From NCBI RefSeq assembly GCF_963678635.1, contig NC_087062.1:61175584-61239583 (forward strand): a stretch of 64,000 nucleotides of DNA, given 5' to 3'. How positions within the stretch are numbered: the first letter of the stretch is position 1; the number at the start of each line of letters is the position of its first letter. The stretch is from Symsagittifera roscoffensis (lineage: Eukaryota > Xenacoelomorpha > Acoela > Convolutidae). The translations under genes and the position numbers were made by a program. Under the pieces are notes generated by a model, which ran no database searches, was not told the DNA's origin, and saw nothing but the letters and a program-made list of their open reading frames with translations. Positions 31,264-42,319 of the stretch are shown here, piece by piece.

Positions 31264-32736
31264 TGTAACATTCGCCCGGAAGTACATATCGACGGAAAAT
31301 AAAGCAAAGCTATAAAACGACTGGCCAGCATTTAAACAAAGCTCTACATGCTTTTCACCGTCTCTACCAAAGCCAGTTCGCCAGTTCTTTTGGTGGTCTT
31401 TTCAACATCGGGTCCACAAAAACGTTACTGTTCTCCGGTTTCGACCAGAACGCTCAAATTAACTTACATACATGCAAAATAGTGAGCTCATGTCTAGGTC
31501 TCAGTAACTCCAGACCACGAGGTCACTCCTAAAGACAGGGCTACTACTACTTATTATATTACTATTGTTTTTGTTCAGTAGATAAAAATCATCATCTCCA
31601 TCGAAGATGGATCAACCCTTTCCCTCAACTCCTAGCTTCTCATTATTAGAAAATGAATCCAGATGTTAATTAAATTCAATTCAGGGCATGACCAGAAAGC
31701 TAAAAGTTCGTGTAAAATAGTTTAAGTTCAAGCCTCAAGACCCCTCCGGATTCCTGAACCCGAGAAAATAACACCCTAATTTCCTCTCCGGAAGGCTGAA
31801 TTCACGACTCCACCACCCTTAACCGTTGGCGTGAATGGCCTTTAACAATTGTAGCGACACACTCGTTACAATTCGGATAGTTCTTTGCTAACACTCTGTC
31901 GTTTTTTCTATTTCCCGTCGTTGTTTCTCTCGCAACTATTGTTGTTGTTGTTTTCTAATTGAATTTCTTCTAAAAAGGCCGTTTTCAACGTTTCTCGGAA
32001 GTGTAACGTCACAAATCGATTTTTTTAAAATTAGAATTTCCAGAATCTTCCGGCCTTCATGATTCGTCTTATCGTCCAAATGACACTGCTAGTCCTCTAA
32101 AACTGCCAATTCTCTGGGTTAGCGGCTAACCATCCAAAACTGTCTTTTTGTCAGTTCTGGTCGAATCTCACAAGTTTAATCTTGATTTTGGGGAAAATAA
32201 TTTTTGAAAAGATCGAATCGACCATGTCATTTTCAAGTTTCTCGCGGCAACTGAATTATTAAATCAGAACCGAAAAATCAGATTTGTGGAAAACTTGATA
32301 AAAATTAGTCGAGTGTAAAATTGCCATTCGCAATTTCACTGCAATCATCAACTCGAGTAGAGCTGTCTTGTTCCTGATAGAGAGCAACGCGAAGTCTTAC
32401 GGTACTATCACCAGTGGGCGAGAGAGAAACTTTATTGGGCAGGCTGACGAGTGAAGACTAAGCTTGTTGATTTAATTTTGCTTGTTACAAAAAAAACTTC
32501 TAGAGTTGCTTTACTTATTTTATTTACCTAATTCTAGAGTCGCGTCACTATGTGAGTACCTAATTTAATTTTTCGAGTTCAGTTTAATGATTATGTTGAG
32601 ATAAGGCGAGTTTCAGGTTAATCCATTTGAAATGGATCAAAGGTCCAATGTCTAATAAAAAAGTAATGGTATGCTAGAGCTTCCAACGCTGTTTTTAAGG
32701 GCGTTTGCGTGTTTTAGGTATTAAGAGACCTAGTCA
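31264..32736 (-). repeat. Candidate 5' LTR of element B (about 1.47 kb)
   Basis: This aligns with 25466-26901 and has the same TGACTAGGTCTC start (minus strand, from 32736) and GTTACA-type end. It borders element C sequence at 32741. The bases tgggg follow the LTR start on the plus strand in both A and B, so the LTR may extend five bases further or both may have used similar targets. Confidence 0.5.
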
Positions 32737-32740
32737 TGGG

Positions 32741-32946
32741 GCACTCTTATTTCTAGAGATGGGTGTTTTGGTAGTGACCTTTAAGCTGTAACGCAATTTT
32801 GTAATTTCATGTTTTAAGCGAACCAAATTAGCTCCGACTGAATGAGGTATAAAAGCACAAGAGATAGTGTCCCTGACCCCTAAGCCAATGGTTAAAGGGC
32901 CTGTTTTTCTTAACCTCATATGTGACTTAAGTAGACGACTGTTGCA
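32741..32946 (+). repeat. End of LTR of element C with TATA box
   Basis: This is inferred from its position before the candidate PBS. A TATAAAAG at 32848-32855 lies about 100 bases before the LTR end, a plausible promoter position, and the segment ends ...GTTGCA. The rest of the LTR is missing because element B sequence begins to the left. Confidence 0.4.
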
Positions 32947-32957
32947 TAGTATTTTTA

Positions 32958-32969
32958 TGGCGCTCCTGG
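32958..32969 (+). promoter_or_regulatory. Candidate primer-binding site, element C
   Basis: TGGCGCTCCTGG, preceded by tttttA as in A and B. It is one of the best conserved pieces between C and A/B outside coding sequence, which supports a function. Confidence 0.45.
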
Positions 32970-32975
32970 TTGTTT

Positions 32976-35297
32976 TACGACTTCAAGACTATGGGATTGG
33001 ACCCAATTGACGCAGCTCCGGGCTACATGCCCGTTCTAGAGTATCGGTGGTACGGTTCAATTGGAATGTATCCACCTTCTGGTTGTAACGTGGTAGCTTT
33101 TTGAGTAAACTTGTGAAAACTTCTCGGCGCGCATTCGGATACGAGGCCTAGCTAACCGAGTATGGGGGCCACAAGGGAACAAAAACAGGTAAGAGACAAA
33201 TAGCGAAACAAAAATTGAAAAAAGAATAGAAAGAGGAAGAAAAAACCGTAAAAAAGTTTTGAAAGGACAGTGATTTTTTGATTTCCAGATTAGGTGGATC
33301 AGGTCTTGATTCTAAATATTAGTATACTCATACTGTTCTACAATAAGAATATAGTTTTGATGCAAACAGCGAGTTATCAGCAGCTGTGCGATTACGGGGC
33401 GTTGAAAGGGTTTTCAGATAGCCTTGCAATCTTGGAGTACCCCTGGGAGACTTCACTGGAAGAGGTGACCAGACGGATACGAAAGTGGTTTGCAGGACTG
33501 AGTTCTGGGAGTCAAGAGAGGACAATACCGGGAAGAGACTGCCAGTAGTGTGACCAGAGCAGTAGGACACCTAGAATGATCAACAGGGTGTGCTGTTGGA
33601 TCAAACGTGTATCGTTAAAATCCATATGGAAATAAGTACAAAAGTGAATAAGCGGCTACCCCGCAGTTTTGAGAAAACGGATTCACTTGAGCAGAGCTTG
33701 GAAAAAAATTGTACGGATTTTCTCTTGAGAGGTTCAGCACACATCGCGCTGAGGATAGTTTTCGGTTTAAGTGGGGTGCTAGATAGGGGGAGGTTAGAAG
33801 TGGGTTTGGTTAAGATAGAGGTTGGTGGTTTGTAATTATAAAGAGGGGGTCTTTTTACAGTAACTATACAATCAACATCTAGAGTCTCGATTAATCAGGA
33901 TAAGGACTCAAAACAAAAGCTGGAACGCGTCGGTACCCGATAGTAAAATTGAAATAAGGTAGGTGACCTGGCCGAGTCGGGCGGGGGGATCGGAATTAGA
34001 CAATTTTCGGAAACCTGGAAGGTAAACACCCCAAAACAACGTTAAAGGAGGAAAAACAACGTGTGACAATCAGGTACCAGACAAATATTTTGGGAGACGG
34101 CATCGTCGATTTTGAATTATAGAATTTGTGTTTTTGTATTATATTTTTTACATCAGATTTTCGAAAAAAAAGTTGGTACAAATTCAACAAAAACCGGGGG
34201 CAAAAGAATTAACTGAGTTTTACATCGCAGTTGACTGGGGAACAAACAGGACACTTTAAAGTAACTCGAAAATTTTTTTAGTGAAATTTGGGATTGGGGA
34301 CATTTTACATGAGCTCCTGAGGCAGTTCTAGGATAAAAAAGTGTCCCAGCAGTGGAGTGCAACTTGAGTTCCCGAGGCAGTACTTGGATAGCAAACTAAG
34401 TGTCCCAAAACTTGAGTTTTGAGAGTCGGAGTATTTCACACGGGTTCCTGAAGCAACCGTGGGATAGTGAAATGAGGGTCCCAACACTTGAGTCCTGGGA
34501 TAGTGAATTAAGTGTCCCAACACTTGAGTCATGGGACAGTAAATTAGGGGCCCAACACTTGAAACCTGGGATAGTAAGTTATGTGTCCCACACTTAGGTC
34601 CTGGGATAGTAAATTACGAGTCCCAACACTTGAGTCCTGGGATAAGAAAATAAGTGTCCATCACTTAAGTCCTGGGATAGTAAATTAAGGGTCCCAACAC
34701 TTGAGGCCTGGGATAGTAAACTAAGGGTCCCAACACCCGAGTCCTGTGATAGTAAATTAAGGGTCCCAGCTCTTGAGTCCTTGTATAGTAATTTGAGTGT
34801 CCCAACACTTAGTCCTGGAATGGTAAATTAAGTGTCCCAACATTTAGTCTAGAGAAGGTGGATAGAGTAACAATACCTGTGGAATAGGGATCAAGAGTCA
34901 TAGATAGCTCCTTGGTAACCAGATAAAACACTAGGAAAATTAAGCTTAAAATCGGACTGTTAAAAATATATTATACTGGAAATGTTTTAAAAGGTTTAAA
35001 AAACTAAGAGAATTGTAGGTTTTCTTTCACGTTTTCTCGACAATTTTACATTAACACCTGCAAATAGACAGAGTTGTACATACAAAAACTGTAAATAAAG
35101 ATCATGAAAAAACAAGATTTTGGCTAACGGAAAAAAGCGGAGTCGTACAAAATGAAAATCACCCATCAAGACAACAGAGGCAAACACTATCAACAACAAA
35201 ATCGAGAATAATGAAGAAAAAGGTTTCAGTTAATATGGTCAACACCAGAAACAACAAAGAGTAGACGACTGAAGAAAAGCTCACAAGACAAAGGAGT
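32976..35297 (+). other. Leader of element C
   Basis: This is about 2.3 kb without a supported gene. The region 33120-33160 (cggcgcgcattcggatacgag) resembles the minus strand of 25380-25410 in A. The 36-bp minisatellite occupies 34290-34860. ORFs such as 33294-33548 show no family features. Confidence 0.5.
34290..34860. repeat. 36-bp minisatellite in leader of C
   Basis: About 14 units, consensus close to cccaacacttgagtcctggg followed by atagtaaattaagtgt. Units vary in single bases and the first two are most diverged. The sequence is unrelated to the TCCGGA array, but the place, some 450-1000 bases before gag, is alike. Confidence 0.9.
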
Positions 35298-37210
35298 TTG
35301 CCCATCACGGAAGTTGATCTTGAGACGCCAGAACAGAGCATAGATGAAGTTGGAAGAAAGACAACGGAAACGACACCGATGCCGAATGCAAATGAACAAG
35401 AAACAAAGACAATTGAGTTCTCACCAATAAACAATGGAAACGAAGTCACTGGCAACACACCGGAAACATTAAAAGACGATTCGCAAACAAAAAGGAAAAG
35501 CTTCACGGAGAGAACCGCAGCGGTGGTGGAGATGAAAACGAGGGATGAGGAAGAGGTGATAACAGAATCGACAAGAGCAAGACCTTTGGAACGGTTTCCG
35601 CGATAGCAACGGAGGCTGGCCAAGGGGAGGAACAGGTCACAGAGAGAACGGCGGGTCACTCAGAAAGGCATCTAGCAGAATCGAAAACACCATTAGTTGA
35701 GTTGGAGGACTTGATGCTAAAGTTGGAACCGAGAAAAAAAACTCAAGTCCAGCGAGGAGGACTGTCAGGAAATGAGGAAATGAGGAAATGGTCCAACATA
35801 ATAAAAATGAGAACCTTGACAACTACTTCAACCAAGCGAGGGCAGCTGAAGAGAAGCTACAATAGATGGCTGAAAGAGTGGAGACGACTGACAAGGAAAG
35901 GGAAAAGTATATCATGATGCATATGGAGGAAAAGAAAAAGCGGTATGAAACCGTAAACGACAAATTATGGTATCTAGAGACGAGAATGGACACCATGAGC
36001 AGAGACCAAGCCGAGAGCTCCTGTGCCAAACAGTCCATGTTGGATGCGCTCTTGAGAAATTCTATCACTCAAGAGAAAACGGCATCAGAAAAATCGAAGA
36101 AGCAACCAGGTGCAAGGGTGGACTTTGTGGAACCCCAACGCAAGATGCAAGAATCTACACCATTACCTCAGATGCTCAACAGCATAGGGTCAGGGATGAC
36201 AGAAACGGCTACAAAGGGAGGAGTGTTAAACTCAACAAGGAGACCAACCGATTCGGACCACATACCAGTATAAAACCGGATGTCATGACATGGGCAAACA
36301 CTTGGGAAATAATGTATAGGACATTAGAAGCATTTGCCAAGAGGAACACGGAGTCGAGCGACAGAGGAGGAGGAAAATCGAGAAAGACCTTCAAGAAAAC
36401 AAATGAGTTTAAAGACGAATCGCATACATACCAAGGTTGAGGTAATGAGACTACACCTAGAGCAAGATAACTTGAATGTTGAAATACAGACCTGCACAGC
36501 GATACTAAGCAACCTGGAGGGCACTGCAGTGAAGAAGAGCGTGGTAGCCAAGAGGGAATAAGAACGTGACACTGCTGACAAGATTTTCCAGAATCTGTTG
36601 AATCGTTTCGGATCCGGAATGAAGGGGGCATCAAGCCATGATGAGATTTGAAAAAAGAAGACAGAGAGATGACGAGTCGATAGATCGAGTTCTGGACAAC
36701 CTAGAGAGCTCGAGAAGAATAAGTGGTCCGGATGAATCAGCCAACAGGAGGAAATTTAGCATTGCTTAAAAATTCTTCGATGGGATGAAAACTGACGACA
36801 TAAAAACAATGTTGGCGACATACTATAAGCTATCCAAAAATAACGCACCAAACCCAGAAGAGATGAGACAGAAATCTAGAGAGTACATGTTAACGAAAAC
36901 GAAGAATTATCCATTTTCAGAAGGTCGAACTCCGCAAGGGGGAAGCCAAAAATAAAGGTCGACGTGGTACAAGCAGAAAGACGACATAGAAAAGCAAAGG
37001 TCAAGAGCGAATTGTGGATTGGCAGACCATCACGTAGCGGATTGCACCTCCTAAAAACAACGAATGAAAAGCGTATGTTAAAAACCAGATGAAGATGATG
37101 AAGATGACAAGAATCAGATTGAAGAACATGAGCTCTATAGTGGCTTGATCATCAAGATTGGCGTGAGATGCTTCTTTTGTAATCAAGAAGGTCACTTCAG
37201 AGTGAGTTGT
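35298..37210 (+). pseudogene. Broken gag of element C with CCHC knuckle
   Basis: Acidic N-terminal part at 35298-35606; coiled coil at 35866-36120 (YETVNDKLWYLETRMDTM); capsid-like part from about 36400, with AILSNLEGTA matching LISNLEGTA of A, then a stop near 36560 and frameshifts; a Cys-His cluster CGLADHHVADC near 37015-37050; and an intact zinc knuckle Cys-x2-Cys-x4-His-x4-Cys at 37169-37210. At least four breaks. It shows what the ancestral gag of A looked like. Confidence 0.7.
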
Positions 37211-37228
37211 CCCCTGTTTTAGGAAACA

Positions 37229-37651
37229 GTGAAAAATCAGAGTCACCCAAAACACAATTTAGAGAGTGCGGCTGCGCAAAATACTAGGAATAGACAGGCA
37301 GAGAATGACTTGCAGTACAAGGACGTGATAAGTATTGACTTGTTGGCGAAATGTGTGAAGGCAGTAACCGAAGAGAAAGATGCCCAGGCGTGCTGTAATT
37401 TTATTGAGCACAAACTAGAACTAGAAGAGTCGGCGATACCACACAGACACATGACCCCACACAAATCGGATGCATGTAGAAAAGAAATTGAAACTTTACT
37501 AGAGTATGACATGATTGGATCGTGGGCGTGTGGAGTAGTGATGGCCAAAAAGATAGGAGACCAATTGAGATTCTGTTGTGACTTTCGATATCTGAATTCC
37601 GTCACGGTGAAGGATGCTTATCCCATTCCGAGAATAGATGAAAGTTTTTAA
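37229..37651 (+). pseudogene. RT N-terminal part of element C
   Basis: This 140-codon frame includes CNFIEHKLELEESAIPH, RHMTPHKSDACRKEI, LLEYDMIGSWACGVVMAKK and FRYLNSVTVKDAYPIPR, the start of a Ty3/gypsy RT parallel to 17875-17450 of A. A few residues before SWACG are missing. It breaks off just after the PIPRIDES motif, before the catalytic Asp residues, and is followed by non-element repeats. Confidence 0.8.
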
Positions 37652-37655
37652 AATT

Positions 37656-39000
37656 TCCTTTTTGTTCCGACTTTTGAAGAAAAAGGAAGTTTTATAAAAT
37701 GTCTGGTGTTTTTATTCAGTCAATTTTAGCCGTTTAAAAGTTTTCAACAAAATATTTTTATACCCCATTGAATATATCCACCGTAGCCAAATACTTGAGA
37801 CTGCTTTAATATGAAAATATATGAATTCCTAAACATTTTGACCTGGTAGGCAACTATCGCCAAATATTTCAGACTGTTTTTTTTTTATAAAATGACATAA
37901 GTTCCTTGACATTTTGACCTGGTACGAAAACAAACTAGAAATTTATAACTAATCATAGCTCGTAAGGTTAAGCCAACCCGTAATAGCCCGGATAAATTAC
38001 TTTTTTCTACGTCTTAAAAGTTTCTAATTTGTTCAAAATCTCCGCTCGTAAGAACTTTGTTCTGACTAATTGAATTAAGTCTTAATCATGATTGTTCATC
38101 TCTCCTTTATAGATTATTATATTTAAGACATTGAAACAAGGCCAAAAATTGAGCCACGAATTTTCCCACGTAATAGTTTTCAAATTGTGTTCTGCTTTTG
38201 TGGACCTGAAGCTAGAGTTCAGTTGAGAATTTGCCGTATGTCTATCGTCATTTGCGAGGAAATTAACAATTTTTTGTTTTTGTTTCGACTTTCGAAGAAA
38301 AAGTAAAATTCATGCTCGGTGTGTTTTTTTTATTCAGTGAATTTTCACCGATTGAAAGTTTCAACAATATTTTTTATACCCCATTGAACATATAAACTTA
38401 CTGAGTTCGGAAAATAGCTCTAAATGAAGCTGTTTACTTCAGCATCGCCAATTACGTGAGACTGCCTTATTATAAAATGACATGAATTCCTGGACTTTTT
38501 GACCTGGTACGAAAAATAAACTTGAAACTTTTAACAAATCATAGCTTGTAAGGAATGGCCAACCCCCGGATAAAAGCATTTTCTACATAAAAAAACTGAT
38601 CTCCGCTCGTAAGATCTTTGTCCCGACTAATTAATTTAAGTCCTAATCATGATTGTCTATCTCTTTTCCTTTAAAGATTAAGATAACTAAGACAAGGAGA
38701 GAGGGACATAATTTGAACCAAGAGTTTTCACGCGCAATAGTTTTGCTCAAAACTGAGTGATGCTTATGTGGACCTGAAATAAGAATGCAGTTGACATTTC
38801 GCCGTAGGTGTATTGTCACTTGCAAAGGAGTTAACAATATTTCCCTATTGTTTTGACTTTCGAAGAACACGGTATATTTCTGCTCGGTGGGTTTTTTAGT
38901 CAGTCAATTTTCGCCATTTGAAATGATAGTTTTCATCAAAAAAATTTTGATACCCCATTGAAGATATCTATTTCTTCAGTTCAAAATAAAAAGATATTTC
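37656..39000. repeat. Three diverged direct repeats of about 570-600 bp
   Basis: A segment with ttttataccccattgaa and, some 300 bases later, a tccgctcgtaaga segment recurs: starts near 37660, 38275 and 38845. The last copy is partial. There are no ORFs. The family is unknown; it begins where element C is cut. Confidence 0.75.
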
Positions 39001-40462
39001 ACCTTCGATAATTTTTGTTGAACTTCTGGGGGTTTAAAATTTGGATAAGTGGCCATGTTCTGGATTAAATTATGTGCGCTTCGAAGAGTTTATTCATGAT
39101 GCTGAGAGCGTAATGCAAATTATTGATGAGTGGCGATCTATCCTGCACAGCAAAGTCGTTACAAATTGAATTGAGGCTATCAGTACGACTTAAATTTTCA
39201 CACTTTGATATTGTCCAAAATTTAAAGGTTTTCAAAATTTTCGTTTCCCAAAACTATTCGATATGAATTAAGGTACAGTCGAAACATTCAGGGGTTTGCC
39301 CTGATGCACGAGCGGTCTTGTCTAAAACTATAAACCCTTAATATCAAGTTGAACGCTTCTCTGAAACAAAGCGCGTTTGTATGGCAAATACTTTATGATA
39401 ATAATGCCTTTCCAATTGTCAATTACATCAGGATTCATTGCAATTCAATCTATTATGGTAAGTTGCTCTACGTCGAATTGTCGCTTTTTTAAATGCTACC
39501 AATGATAACTATTGCAATGGACTATCGCCACACGAAACTGGTCTGCTGTTTTTCCTTCTCGCACTAGTTAATGGAGTGAAAGTTACTTATTATAGTTTAT
39601 TACAATAAACCCAATAAAGAAACTTCCTGAACTTGCTCAGCCACAGGATAATATTGTGTCCATATTGAGTTTTTGGAACTAACTTAAACATGAGGTCGGC
39701 AGTAGTCGAAGCAAACAGGGCGATGTTAAAAGCTACTCAAGGCCAAGAATCCGATGCCGCTCTCAACTAACCCTTATAAAGAACTCGATGAAGGTATCTC
39801 CTATTGCAGTAATTAGCAATATGTACCCTTCGTTTTTTCTCCCGAAATCAGAGGACAGAACAAGGAAGCTAAAAGCAAAACCATATTTCTTCAAATAAGA
39901 AACGGTCACTTAATGGCTCATATTAACGTGCAATTGAGGACAATTTAAGCACACAAACAATCCCGTGCGGCCAGCAAACAGAAATATGCAATTCAATAAA
40001 ACAAAACTGGGCTCGAGAAAACGTCTCCTTTGAATTCCGTATTGGCTTGAAGTTTTCTGGTCAAACAACTTACTCTTTATACTACTGTTGTTCGGAATAA
40101 ATTTTTCCAGTTGTATTCAGCGGCTAGTAAACATACCATGCACAAAATGTTTTGGCTTCCAATTCTACCTAGGAAAATCAATCTATCGCAGCTAGTGAAG
40201 AAACAAATTTCGAGGACTGATATATTGCACCCGCTTCATTGCCTAATTTATAACTGGCTGTCATTTTGGGTCTAAATTCTGCCCTCAATTCAACTTTTAG
40301 AGTAGAAACTTTCTAATTAGAGTGAAAACTTCTATTTGAGTCGGAAGTTCTATTTGCTGTATACTTAAAATTCATTAGTGTTTTTCTTTAGAGCTAGCAA
40401 TTTCAAATATGTCTATTTTTTATTGAATATTTTGAAGATAAGAGCGCAAATATATTTAAAAT
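39001..40462. other. Region upstream of the ion channel gene
   Basis: AT-rich with no supported gene. A tatatttaaaatATG context precedes the start codon. It probably contains promoter and 5' UTR of the channel gene, but no element can be assigned with confidence. Confidence 0.35.
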
Positions 40463-40801
40463 ATGAAACCTTCTTTCGATTTTTGTATTTGTTCATTGTT
40501 ATTGATTGCGCTCTTCAGTAGTTTCGTCGAATGCAAAGTTCGCAAGCGGGGCAAGCAAAACTCAGTATCCAGGAATCGCACAAGCAACGGAGACAATGAA
40601 AGGAGAACCAGGAGGAGTGAGAGCGACGCCTCCCGGTCTACAACTCCTTCGCCTCAAATTCGCGCACAAAGACTCGTACAAGAGCTACTGGGCAACTACA
40701 CGAAGGTCGTCCGACCAAGGCTAAACCAGAGCCAGACAGTGAATATCTACTTCGACATTCGAATAAAGCAGTTGGTCAACGTCGATGTCAAGTCATCACA
40801 G
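40463..40801 (+). CDS. Cys-loop ligand-gated ion channel subunit, exon 1
   Basis: This is 113 codons from ATG 40463 to a CAG/GTAAGT donor. Residues 1-24 are a signal peptide (MKPSFDFCICSLLLIALFSS, cleavage near VEC-KV). Then follows a basic, Arg/Ser-rich insert of about 40 residues, unusual for the family. The N-terminal helix and first strands of the extracellular domain come next: RLVQELLGNYTKVVRPRLNQ and IKQLVNVDVKSSQ, matching the start of nicotinic-type subunits. The phase (0) fits exon 2. Pentameric receptors of this family open a pore on binding a transmitter. Confidence 0.85.
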
Positions 40802-41489
40802 GTAAGTAACGTGACCCGTAGTGGGATCAGAAATGTTTTGTCTACTTTACACTTAAGCCTTTTTTCGGGATTATCCTCGATAAGTGGTGTGTTGCACTTG
40901 GCTTGGGGCTATTTCTATAATGGATGAACCGAATGATCGAAACTTTTCAATCAATCAGAACCGTTAGACGTTCCTATTTGCTCAATGTTTTTTGTCACAA
41001 AATCGAAGTCAAACTAAGAAAATAAATTTTAGCAGTACAGCAAAGCTTTGGTGAATAATTCGTGCAGATATCGAAAAAAAAAGTTTTTTTTTCAATAATC
41101 GGAATCTTTCAAGTAAATAGTATTTTCCAATGCATCCTAGATCTGACAAAATTTAAATTCGTCAAATTTGTAATCGGTCAATTTTAACTTTGGTCTAGAT
41201 TCAATAACTTAGTTTGAATTTTTTTGAGCACTCAATTCTGATTGGCTTAAATTAGTTTTCCACCATTCGGTCCCTCCGTCATAAGGGACACCCCCTACTT
41301 GACTTTGTATCTATTGGGAAAAGCTAGCTGAAAGCAAAAAGTATCGTTCAATTTTGCACTTAAGGGATCAAAACAAACATTCAGAAAAATTGAAAAACTT
41401 ATTTATTTAAACTTTTTAACTGTTTAAGTAGCTATTTAAAGAATATTGTTAGAACACGTTGTGCTAATTGGGCAGCAACCTGTTTTCAG

Positions 41490-41671
41490 GTGCAGTTTTC
41501 GATCTGTCTGTGGCAGCAGTGGGTCGATGATGGACTCCAGTGGGACTACGACAAATACGGGGGCAGATACACCATGCTGAACCCAAATGACATCTGGATC
41601 CCTGACGTCATGTTCATCAACTCAGTGGACAACTTCGAACACCTCAAGGAGATCACTGCACTGCCAGTCAG
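41490..41671 (+). CDS. Ion channel subunit, exon 2 (loops D and A)
   Basis: Acceptor TGTTTTCAG, donor CAG/GTAATA. It encodes LWQQWVDDGLQWDYDKYGG, the loop D region with the conserved Trp and Asp, and NPNDIWIPDVMFINS, the loop A region with the WxPD motif. The loop A Tyr that contributes to the aromatic box in agonist-binding subunits is Ile here. The exon ends with two bases of a codon completed by the first base of exon 3 (Arg), so frames agree. Confidence 0.88.
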
Positions 41672-42319
41672 GTAATAAATTCCACGTAAAAAGTTCATCC
41701 CAAGTTTGGCTCACTTGTATTTTTACAACCTAACGTTTTACTGCTTCTGACAGAGAATAATGTAAGAAATAGGAAACGCACTCTTTGTTAGAAATAGGAA
41801 ACGTACTTCTTTCGTAGTAATTTCACCAGAAAACCTGTCGAAATTTTTTTTTAAATAAGACGGACTTGCTTTGATTCTGATTAAAATTATTATGATTAAC
41901 TACTAATACAAGAAAAAACGACAAGAAGAGTTCAGCAAAAAATGCATATTTCATTTAAACTACCTTCTGAGAACATAATTACATCTTTGTACATAATTGA
42001 GCCCACGACAACCGCAAGCGGAGAAACATAAAAAAAAAATAGACTGCAAAAGCATTTGAAGGCGCAGTAACAGCGACTTTACTAGACTCTTCAACAATTG
42101 ACACTTACTACTTCATGTTTATTTCTCCGGTTGAAAAAGAGGATTAGGAGTACTAATTCTACAAGTAAAAGATAAGCAGTCTGCAAGAAGAGCCTTACAA
42201 ATTACAACACTTACCTAAACCCAATTTTATGTCTATTAAAATAAATCTCTGCGCATGTGTAATATTTTCCATTTAGGATAGATTTTATTTCAAATAATTT
42301 TTGATTCAGTAAGTAGACT

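Larger units (their letters stand above)
26906..32740 (-). mobile_element. Truncated gypsy-like element B
   Basis: This is a second copy of the LTR, leader and first part of gag seen in A, diverged by several percent with many small indels. It stops within gag at about 26906, exactly where the LTR of A begins. No pol of B is in the window. This is what is expected if A inserted into the gag of B; the rest of B would then lie left of the window. Confidence 0.8.
32741..37655 (+). mobile_element. Diverged gypsy-like element C, truncated at both ends
   Basis: Plus-strand relative of A and B: a short end of an LTR, the shared candidate PBS, a leader with a minisatellite, gag, zinc knuckle and the start of RT. 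The head-to-head arrangement with B at 32741 fits insertion of B into the LTR of C. It ends within RT at about 37651, where unrelated 600-bp repeats begin. It is much more decayed than A. Confidence 0.75.

Noticed and set aside
33294-33835. ORFs at 33294-33548 and 33590-33835 as genes
   Set aside because: Short, no family marks, no conservation with A or B leaders; they lie in the decayed leader of element C.
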